36,842 bases of DNA from a virus: IMG/VR virus record IMGVR_UViG_3300029984_000021, positions 1 through 36,842 of that record; one strand, given 5' to 3'. The notes under the pieces were generated by a model that made no database searches, was not told where the DNA came from, and was given only the letters and a program-made list of their open reading frames with translations. Made by a program: the position numbers and the translations under genes. Positions within the stretch are counted from its first letter, which is position 1. Every line of letters begins with the position of its first letter. Below, one piece after another: positions 1-5,761 of this stretch.

Positions 1-51
1 AATATTAATCTTATTAATCTGGTCAATTTGTTTAGCGGTTAATCTTGTCAT
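1..51 (-). CDS. Start of next late gene (partial, 17 codons)
   Basis: An ATG at 49-51 begins a reading frame that stays open to the window edge (MTRLTAKQIDQINKINI). It is preceded at good spacing by a purine-rich Shine-Dalgarno (AGAGGAG, about 59-67). It is the next gene after the two tagged proteins and the large terminase. By common phage gene order it could be the portal protein, but the visible residues do not prove that. Confidence 0.6.
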   Translation of the reverse strand, partial: MTRLTAKQIDQINKINI

Positions 52-84
52 TTTTAAATCTCCTCTTTCTTTTTTTATTTTCTT

Positions 85-609
85 TTATTGTTTAGATGCT
101 TGTACAGTTGATACTATTGCATGTCCTACGCCATAATAAGTTCCAACGGATGCTAATACAACGCCCGCTGTTAACTGACCAGACTTCATCATAGCAAGTC
201 CACCTACTTGAGATGCTACTACAATTCCCGCATCTTTTAATAGATTCTGACTTAATGTCTTACCATTTTTTAATGTTTTGGGTGCTACTATATTTTTACT
301 GGCAGCACTTTTATATTTAGATTTTATTTGTGCTTGTTCATTGTCCAAGGCTTTACTTCTTTTGATTACTGCATTTACATCATTACCTTTTCCAGACTTT
401 TGTAGGTCAGCCATGTCTTTCTGAAACTTAGCATTAGACTTTTTAAGTTCATCTCTTTTACTGGCCGAAGGTTTAGATGTGGCTGCTCCACCAGTTCTAT
501 GCCCCCACTTCATGCCTAATTTACCAAAATGTTCGAGTGAATCTTCAGAGTTGGTACCTTTACCCCAAGACATTCCCATTGCACCGTAATGTTTTAATTC
601 ATTATCCAT
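85..609 (-). CDS. Late protein with two N-terminal HxGxxGMxWG tags
   Basis: This 174-residue protein has two tandem copies of a short tag in its first 38 residues: HYGAMGMSWGKG (about 7-18) and HFGKLGMKWGHR (about 27-38). A Lys/Ser-rich, probably helical middle follows, then a hydrophobic C-terminal half (about 118-165) that could be one or two membrane helices. The start is supported by AAAGGAGG about 7 nt upstream. The tag occurs in uncharacterised proteins near terminase and portal genes of Bacillota phages; I know of no established function. The first 36 codons are nearly identical in DNA to those of the gene at 625-1164, so the two arose by recent duplication or gene conversion of the tag segment, while the bodies differ. 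Confidence 0.85.
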   Translation of the reverse strand: MDNELKHYGAMGMSWGKGTNSEDSLEHFGKLGMKWGHRTGGAATSKPSASKRDELKKSNAKFQKDMADLQKSGKGNDVNAVIKRSKALDNEQAQIKSKYKSAASKNIVAPKTLKNGKTLSQNLLKDAGIVVASQVGGLAMMKSGQLTAGVVLASVGTYYGVGHAIVSTVQASKQ

Positions 610-616
610 TATTTAC
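503..616. repeat. 114-bp direct repeat, copy A
   Basis: Positions 503-616 match 1058-1171 with about three mismatches. The repeat covers the start region and the two-tag segment of the two neighbouring tagged genes. The near identity at DNA level, including silent positions, contrasts with unrelated downstream coding sequence. Confidence 0.9.
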
Positions 617-624
617 ACCTCCTT

Positions 625-1164
625 TTAACCAAAATTCTTCTTCCATGTCTGAGCAGTTTTATAGGTATTTACTGCTGTTTTTGCCGACTTTAACGCTGAA
701 CTAACAGCGTGGTCGATTGCTGGTTTGTTTTGAGTGTATAGAATATAACCAGCTGCTAATGAGGTTGTTCCCGTTAGGGTCTTAGCTACAATTTTAGCAC
801 TTCTACTTGCCTGGTCTTTAGTTGCTCTACCTCTACTGTTAGATATAGCTTTATTATTTATTTTAGAGTAGTTAATTTCAGATAGGGCTTTATCGTATGC
901 TGCTTTATACTGAGGATTTTTCATTTTTTCATCAATTTCTTTTTTAACTAATCTTCTCTGTATACCAGCACCTTTTCCATATGCTTGACGGGCCACTTCG
1001 TGCTTAGTTGCATCTTTCTTGGCTGTTTTATTTAATTTATTTTCTGCATGTCGTTGTCCCCACTTCATGCCTAACTTACCAAAATGCTCTAGTGAATCTT
1101 CAGAGTTGGTACCTTTACCCCAAGACATTCCCATTGCACCGTAATGTTTTAATTCATTATCCAT
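625..1164 (-). CDS. Late protein with two N-terminal HxGxxGMxWG tags
   Basis: This 179-residue protein starts with the same two-tag segment as the gene at 85-609 (HYGAMGMSWG then HFGKLGMKWG). The body is different: a basic helical region (about 37-115) and a moderately hydrophobic stretch near 125-150 that may cross or touch a membrane. AGGAGG lies about 8 nt upstream of the ATG. It lies just downstream of the large terminase (12 nt apart) in the packaging/head operon. I do not recognise the body. Co-delivery with the virion or scaffold association are possible roles suggested only by the shared tag and location. Confidence 0.85.
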   Translation of the reverse strand: MDNELKHYGAMGMSWGKGTNSEDSLEHFGKLGMKWGQRHAENKLNKTAKKDATKHEVARQAYGKGAGIQRRLVKKEIDEKMKNPQYKAAYDKALSEINYSKINNKAISNSRGRATKDQASRSAKIVAKTLTGTTSLAAGYILYTQNKPAIDHAVSSALKSAKTAVNTYKTAQTWKKNFG

Positions 1165-1171
1165 TATTTAC
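1058..1171. repeat. 114-bp direct repeat, copy B
   Basis: Partner of 503-616 (offset 555 bp, about three mismatches). Recombination between the copies would delete 555 bp and fuse the tag of one gene to the body of the other without changing the frame. Confidence 0.9.
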
Positions 1172-1175
1172 CCTC

Positions 1176-2921
1176 CTATTCGAATGCATCTTTATTAACC
1201 TTATAGGCAATATAAGCATCCATTAATGCCGAAACACTATCAATTTTATTTTCATATCGTTTCTTTAATAGTTTACGATTACCGTTTGTATCTTCTAAAG
1301 TAACACAGTTACCCATTGTGAATGTCATTAATTCTTGATCAAATACTAACATTCGTTCTGCTGCTAGATTCTTAAGTTCACCTAGTGGTACTGACTCAGT
1401 CTTAGAACCTTGGATAACTTTCTCAATTCCATATGGTCCATTCTCTGCTTCCCATCTAGTTACAAATTCTTTAGCATTGTAAGGGTCAAATCCAAAACTT
1501 CGTACGTCATAACCTTCTGAAATTATGAATTCATCTACATCTTCATAGACCTCCATCATGTCTAGTACAGTGCCTTCTAAGACCATCAAACTACCCTCAT
1601 CTAAGAACTGGTTATACTTGCTTCTCATTGCTCCTGGAAGTTTCATAAGCGTTAATGATGTGATATAGCATCTAGTCTTAACTCCGAACTTACCACTTGC
1701 TAATGGAAATAAGAAAGTGAAAGCGCAGAAGTCATCTCCCTGAGACATATCGGCTCCCATAGAGCAGACCATCTTCCAGAAGTTACGTTTTCTATGTGGC
1801 AAGGTTTCTTCGTAAGTGAAGAAGTAGGTATACCCTTCCATTGGAAGACCAAACCTCTTTGCCAGAATGTCATTCCTAGAAGCAGGTGCTTTCTCCGCTC
1901 TCTCAACGTCCAACTGATAGGTTTCGTACGTAACAGTCTTTCCGAGATTAGGATTAGCCTTTTGCCAGGTTGACGGATCAGTAATTTCTTTGACATCATC
2001 GAGTTTGTACCACCAGATGGAAACATGTGGGTTTATGTAGTCTCCTCTAAGTATGTCAGTTAGTTCCATTTTGATTGTATCGCCACTTCCATTCCTCACG
2101 GTACCTTCTGAACTCGTCGCTACGATTAAGTAGTCATCAAGTTTGGATGCACCCTGCTCAATAGCACCAACAACATCCTCTCGAATGTCACCAGAGAGCC
2201 ACTCATCAACAGTTGTTATCTTAGGTCTTAATCCCTGAAGTTTGTCTATGCTCATAGGTCGAACTTCTATTAGTGATCCTGTAAGAAAGTTCTCAACTCC
2301 CTTCTTAGTAGATGCCAACTTAATTCTATTGGCTCTGGAACCGGTTGTGTTCTGTAAGGAACCCTCAGTTAAGAACTTAAAGAGAGGACCTCTTGATCTT
2401 GTAATGGCAGTTCGTATAGGAGACATAACTTCATCTGCCTGTTTCATTGTTGGGGCAGTCGTAATCTGGTGTGTGGTTGTAGTATCAACGTTGTGAAAGT
2501 ACGATTGAATACATGAATCATACAACGACTTCGCAGCACCTCTTCCCACGATCAAATATTGTTTGTTAATCAATCGCTTTTTAATCATCTTACGAACATA
2601 CTTTCCGCCATGATTATCTGGAGATGGTTCGTAGATACTTCGCTCAACAAAGTAGTACCATCCAAATACTGCTTCGGCCCATAACTTAAATGAATCAAGT
2701 AATACCAAATCAGCACCATCAGTAAGAGTAAGTTCATTTTCGCAATAATTAACAAACCCCTCTACCACTCCACTATCATAGTAGACTCCTGGATTAGCTA
2801 TTAGTTCATCTATACGATTCATCTCCATAGAGATTTCTTTACAGACTGGAATATCTCCCCTAATAACTGCCTCACGAAATGCACCATAGTATTTGGGTGT
2901 TGCTGTATTTGATAATGACAT
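1176..2921 (-). CDS. terL: Terminase large subunit
   Basis: This 581-residue protein is the ATP-driven motor and nuclease that packages DNA into the prohead. The N-terminal ATPase shows a Walker A-like GRGAAKS (126-132), Walker B TVDEW (237-241) and the coupling motif ATSSEG (268-273). The C-terminal RNase H-like nuclease has candidate metal ligands D391 (GADMSQGDD), D479 (GFDPYNAKEF) and D561 (NKIDSVSALMDAYIAY). Length and motif order fit the HK97-type terminase family. The start has a modest Shine-Dalgarno (TAGGTGA) that overlaps the stop of the tagged gene upstream. It works with a small subunit (candidate at 4910-5242) and probably the HNH protein at 3692-4102. Confidence 0.97.
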   Translation of the reverse strand: MSLSNTATPKYYGAFREAVIRGDIPVCKEISMEMNRIDELIANPGVYYDSGVVEGFVNYCENELTLTDGADLVLLDSFKLWAEAVFGWYYFVERSIYEPSPDNHGGKYVRKMIKKRLINKQYLIVGRGAAKSLYDSCIQSYFHNVDTTTTHQITTAPTMKQADEVMSPIRTAITRSRGPLFKFLTEGSLQNTTGSRANRIKLASTKKGVENFLTGSLIEVRPMSIDKLQGLRPKITTVDEWLSGDIREDVVGAIEQGASKLDDYLIVATSSEGTVRNGSGDTIKMELTDILRGDYINPHVSIWWYKLDDVKEITDPSTWQKANPNLGKTVTYETYQLDVERAEKAPASRNDILAKRFGLPMEGYTYFFTYEETLPHRKRNFWKMVCSMGADMSQGDDFCAFTFLFPLASGKFGVKTRCYITSLTLMKLPGAMRSKYNQFLDEGSLMVLEGTVLDMMEVYEDVDEFIISEGYDVRSFGFDPYNAKEFVTRWEAENGPYGIEKVIQGSKTESVPLGELKNLAAERMLVFDQELMTFTMGNCVTLEDTNGNRKLLKKRYENKIDSVSALMDAYIAYKVNKDAFE

Positions 2922-2928
2922 AATTCAC

Positions 2929-3306
2929 CTACTTTCCAGGTATGGCTTTATTTAAAAGTATATCTAATCCTTTAGACATGCCCTTAGCAGCTAAATTGGA
3001 CACGACCTGTTTAGAAGAATTAGAAAGAACATCATTCACATACTTTCTACCAGCAGAAACATCCTGTTTGCTTAGATCTTTATATGATCTCTCTAACTGT
3101 AGTCTATTATTAAGAGTTTGTAGTTCAGAATTAGACATCTCATAGATCTTCTTCTTCTTTAATTTCTGTTTCTGAGCATAATCCTCGCTAACCTGTTTTG
3201 GTTTATGTATGCTAGATGTTATACTAGACATACTAGTTTTAGCATTTCTATGACCCCAATGCATTCCTAATTTACCGTAATGCTCTAATGATTCATTATC
3301 TGTCAT
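2929..3306 (-). CDS. Tagged late protein, single HxGxxGMxWG copy
   Basis: This 125-residue protein has one tag (HYGKLGMHWGHR, about 9-20), a basic stretch (QKLKKKKIYEMSNSELQ) and a helical region with the pattern LNNRLQLERSYKDL...SAGRKYVNDVL. I recognise that pattern from other tagged phage proteins. The C-terminal 30 residues are weakly hydrophobic. The ATG overlaps the stop of the connector gene by one base (TAATG), so translation is probably coupled, and GAGGAGG lies just upstream. Function unknown; it sits between the connector and the large terminase. Confidence 0.85.
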   Translation of the reverse strand: MTDNESLEHYGKLGMHWGHRNAKTSMSSITSSIHKPKQVSEDYAQKQKLKKKKIYEMSNSELQTLNNRLQLERSYKDLSKQDVSAGRKYVNDVLSNSSKQVVSNLAAKGMSKGLDILLNKAIPGK

Positions 3307-3677
3307 TATATTACCTCCTCTTCTATTATTGGTGGGACATCTGCCGACGTTTCAACTTGTACCCATAATCGCCATTCAATCTCGGTTGCTTGCCGCTGCA
3401 TCGCATCTAAGACAAAAGAACTTGATGGTGGGTCAAATAATAACCGAACTTTTAGATAAATATAAGACTTGACAGCTTCTAGATCGGTTCTCTCTCCTAG
3501 TAAGTCTATCCATTTTTCATTTGCTCCCGTAATAAGGAATCCTGATTCTGGACCAACCCCTATTTGGTTAGATGTCATTAATACTGTATTGATGTTAAAT
3601 ATAACATCTTGGTCAAAGTGAGTATATTGAGGTTCTATCCCTAACATACGTTTGATAGTTAATAAAATGCTGTCCAT
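3306..3677 (-). CDS. gp6-like head-tail connector protein
   Basis: This 123-residue protein resembles the phage gp6-like connector family: the pattern LTIKRMLGIEPQYTHFD, then VLMTSNQIGVGPESGF, then LEAVKSYIYLKVRLLFDPP matches proteins I know under that name. These form a ring under the portal that links head and tail. I chose the start at 3677 because AAAGGAGG sits about 7 nt upstream. A longer frame to 3707 lacks a ribosome site and would overlap the upstream gene. Confidence 0.8.
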   Translation of the reverse strand: MDSILLTIKRMLGIEPQYTHFDQDVIFNINTVLMTSNQIGVGPESGFLITGANEKWIDLLGERTDLEAVKSYIYLKVRLLFDPPSSSFVLDAMQRQATEIEWRLWVQVETSADVPPIIEEEVI

Positions 3678-3691
3678 AATATCCTCCTTTC

Positions 3692-4102
3692 TTACAACCA
3701 AGGACATGTGTCATTACGTCGTCTTTCTATTGGTGCCTGCGGGAGTAATGATGCATCTCCATAATGTATAGCATTATGAGTTTGAAGTATTGTACTAATA
3801 AGGAACTCAGGATCATAGATTACATCCCTATCAAGTTCAACATCTTCTATTGTTATTTGGTTCATGTGATGTACTATTATAGAACTATAAATTTCATGAC
3901 CTTCAACTCCTAAGTCACAACCATTATCTCTAATAATAACATCATCACGAGTCTTTCTCCATCGTTTAGATCTGTATAAGATTTGATTTAGATAACGATC
4001 AAACCCAAATGTAGTATCTCCAACTGAACCTTTGATTCGTAGATAATCATAACGATCTTCGAAACTTATTAAATTTTTTAGTTCAGAATATGACCTAATC
4101 AT
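3692..4102 (-). CDS. Packaging-associated HNH endonuclease
   Basis: This 136-residue protein has an HNH-type nuclease core: VHHMN (77-81), then THNAIHYGD (108-116) giving the second Asn and final His. RDNGCDLG (58-65) precedes it. The layout matches a family common in Bacillota phages beside terminase genes. HNH proteins next to terminases are known to be needed for specific cos cleavage in several phages (work of Kala and colleagues), so a packaging role is likely. The ATG overlaps the upstream stop by 4 bp (ATGA) and has only a weak ribosome site, implying translational coupling. Confidence 0.8.
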   Translation of the reverse strand: MIRSYSELKNLISFEDRYDYLRIKGSVGDTTFGFDRYLNQILYRSKRWRKTRDDVIIRDNGCDLGVEGHEIYSSIIVHHMNQITIEDVELDRDVIYDPEFLISTILQTHNAIHYGDASLLPQAPIERRRNDTCPWL

Positions 4103-4920
4103 AACATTATTACATTTATGATCTTTTCTAAAGCACGTACTTTATGTACTGTAGATGATACAATATCCTCTTTTGGATTTAATAAAATAAGCGGTAATTT
4201 ACCTAAAAACCCGGAATCATTCTCATCAACCACTGCGTTATAGCCAGTAGATCTAACATGGTCAAAGAATTTCGTAACCAGTGGATTATCTTTGTTATTA
4301 AGATCAGTCATAAAGTTTTTATATAACCCATCATCAACTTCTTTTACATTGTGGGTTTTCATATACATCTCAGCCATTATCTTTTTAGATGGAACTTTTA
4401 TTTCATTCTTACTCTTCATAACATGTTCGTATACACTCTTACCTTCGTCTGGTATGAACCCTTGTTTTTTCCATGATTCAAAATATCCAGGCATGGTTTC
4501 TTTGTAAATTCTTGCATCTTTCTTTACGTGGGATACATATATTTTACCATTCGTCGAATAATCTTCAAAAGATTTGGTACTCATCCTATAGAATTTAGAA
4601 CCTTTAGGAATCGTTGTATCTTTTGTTGATAATGAATTTAGATCTACTATTTTTCCAAATCGAAAAGTCTGTACTCCTCCTATTGGTAGATTATTCTTTT
4701 TGTAAGCATATACACCACCAGCAACGGCTAAGGTTACACCAACTGCTGCTGCTCCAATTAGGATGTTCCTTTTAATTCGTTTCTTTCGTTCATCTTCCGT
4801 TTCAGTCTTTTTTGAATTACTTGTTATGGTTGTTGATCCTTTTCGATGCCCACATTTCATTCCCATTACACCGTGATGTGTGAGTTCTTGTAGTGGAGGT
4901 TTCTCTATACTAATCATCAT
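4099..4920 (-). CDS. Tagged membrane protein with conserved C-terminal domain
   Basis: This 273-residue protein carries one tag (HHGVMGMKCGHR; the usual Trp is Cys), then a basic stretch (about 38-48), then a clear transmembrane helix (about 50-71, ILIGAAAVGVTLAVAGGVYAY). A roughly 190-residue soluble domain follows. Its ends, IPKGSKFYRMSTKSFED and GYNAVVDENDSGFLGKLPLI, match a domain I know from other tagged phage proteins. The FYRMS start and the late VVDEND segment are faintly reminiscent of ADP-ribosyltransferase folds, but I cannot identify catalytic residues. The start overlaps the previous gene by 11 bp, with GGGAGG upstream. Confidence 0.8.
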   Translation of the reverse strand: MMISIEKPPLQELTHHGVMGMKCGHRKGSTTITSNSKKTETEDERKKRIKRNILIGAAAVGVTLAVAGGVYAYKKNNLPIGGVQTFRFGKIVDLNSLSTKDTTIPKGSKFYRMSTKSFEDYSTNGKIYVSHVKKDARIYKETMPGYFESWKKQGFIPDEGKSVYEHVMKSKNEIKVPSKKIMAEMYMKTHNVKEVDDGLYKNFMTDLNNKDNPLVTKFFDHVRSTGYNAVVDENDSGFLGKLPLILLNPKEDIVSSTVHKVRALEKIINVIML

Positions 4921-5242
4921 TACTATTACCTCCCTTACCAGTGTATGTTTTCATTGCATCGAGAGCATTTGCATAAAGTTCTTCAACCTTCTTGGCTGAT
5001 TGGATGGCATCTGTCTTAGCAACTATCAATTCCTTTTGTTTCTCAAGGATTTCTTTCTCAATTCTTTCCTTTGTAGATCCCAACTTTAAGAAGTGAGTTA
5101 TAACTTGCGAAGATGCCGTTCCCTTTAGAATTTGTGTCTCTGCTAAATCAACTGCCATAGCTATCAATTGGTTTTCTCTTGCTTCTGGGGTGGTAGCAGG
5201 AGGCTGTCGGTTTGGATTTCCATCCTTTTTAGAAACGGCCAT
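4910..5242 (-). CDS. Candidate small terminase subunit / conserved late protein
   Basis: This 110-residue protein contains a pattern I know from many Bacillota phages: TTPEARENQLIAMAVDLAE, then GTASSQVITHFLKLGS, then a long charged helix ending VEELYANALDAMKTYTG. It is always near terminase genes. The helical content, small size and position at the head of the packaging operon suggest the DNA-binding small terminase, but that is an inference. I used the ATG at 5242, which has AAAGGAG about 10 nt upstream. A longer frame from 5263 has no ribosome site. Confidence 0.75.
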   Translation of the reverse strand: MAVSKKDGNPNRQPPATTPEARENQLIAMAVDLAETQILKGTASSQVITHFLKLGSTKERIEKEILEKQKELIVAKTDAIQSAKKVEELYANALDAMKTYTGKGGNSNDD

Positions 5243-5288
5243 CAGTTCTTCACTCCTTTCCATTACTTTATGTAAGTTTTATTATGTT

Positions 5289-5412
5289 CCTAGACACTTT
5301 CAGGTATGGCGACCCGACTTTGGGCAATCAACATCTCTTGAAAGGGGAGAGAATGGCCACCATGAACCACTTTTGACTAAAGAAGCCGTCGCCATACTTG
5401 AAAAGGTCTAGG
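5289..5412 (-). ncRNA. Candidate structured RNA or packaging-site inverted repeat
   Basis: Positions 5289-5313 and 5388-5412 form a 25-position stem on the minus strand: 7 bp, a 1x1 mismatch, 6 bp including one G:U, another 1x1 mismatch, then 10 bp (5304-5313 with 5388-5397). The G:U would be an A:C mismatch in plus-strand RNA, favouring a minus-strand transcript. The 74-nt interior holds a small hairpin (TCTCT/AGAGA). It lies 47 nt upstream of the gene at 4910-5242, so it could be a 5' leader. It could also be a DNA element for packaging. Confidence 0.5.
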
Positions 5413-5490
5413 AAAATGACCCGCCGGAGCTTTTTTTAGGAGCCAGGCGATTTGAAGGGGGGGTAGGTTTTGCGAGAGACCCCCCTCTAT
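5413..5490. other. GC-rich hairpin region, cos/pac candidate
   Basis: This short non-coding stretch is unlike its AT-rich surroundings. It has a run of seven G (5457-5463) and a run of six C (5480-5485), forming a 7-bp stem (5458-5464 with 5479-5485) around a 14-nt loop. It also holds CGCC/GGCG arms (5422-5425, 5446-5449) and direct repeats of GGAGC. There is no U-tract, so it is not an ordinary terminator. A cos or pac site is expected next to the small terminase gene, and the presence of an HNH packaging nuclease favours cos. This remains inference. Confidence 0.4.
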
Positions 5491-5494
5491 GCTT

Positions 5495-5746
5495 TTACGC
5501 CTCGCTATTTGTATTATGTGTTGCCTTTGTATAAATTCCTAAAATATTTAATTTAATTATTTCATTTATTGCAGACTCAATTGCTAAATGTTGATCCATG
5601 TCACTTAATTCATCACTTGTTCTTACTATTCTTGATAAGTAACTAAGAGAATGATAACCTTTTGATTCATCAAAGGCATACCACTCATCGAACTGAATGA
5701 ATGGGTCAAATGGATTGTCAGTTGTAGTTAGCATTGATTCAATCAT
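5495..5746 (-). CDS. Conserved phage protein (DNPFDPFIQFDEWY family)
   Basis: This 83-residue soluble protein has the pattern DNPFDPFIQFDEWYAFDES followed by SLSYLSRIV and a helical C-terminus (AIESAINEIIKLNILGIY). I recognise the pattern as a widespread but uncharacterised protein lying just upstream of packaging genes in Bacillota phages. AAAGGAG precedes the ATG at good spacing. It follows the RNA polymerase candidate by 15 nt. Function not known. Confidence 0.8.
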   Translation of the reverse strand: MIESMLTTTDNPFDPFIQFDEWYAFDESKGYHSLSYLSRIVRTSDELSDMDQHLAIESAINEIIKLNILGIYTKATHNTNSEA

Positions 5747-5761
5747 AAGATTACTCCTTTC

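Noticed and set aside
477-1226. Plus-strand frames of 70-75 codons (477-704 and 1008-1226)
   Set aside because: They lie antisense to the tagged genes, lack ribosome sites and look alike only because the 114-bp repeat is duplicated.
1700-2026. 108-codon minus-strand frame inside the large terminase
   Set aside because: Out of frame with the terminase, whose motifs continue through the region.
5190-5411. 73-codon plus-strand frame over the structured intergenic region
   Set aside because: No ribosome site, composition unlike a protein, and it spans the long inverted repeat.
5457-5485. Intrinsic terminator at the G-run/C-run hairpin
   Set aside because: No U-tract follows on either strand.
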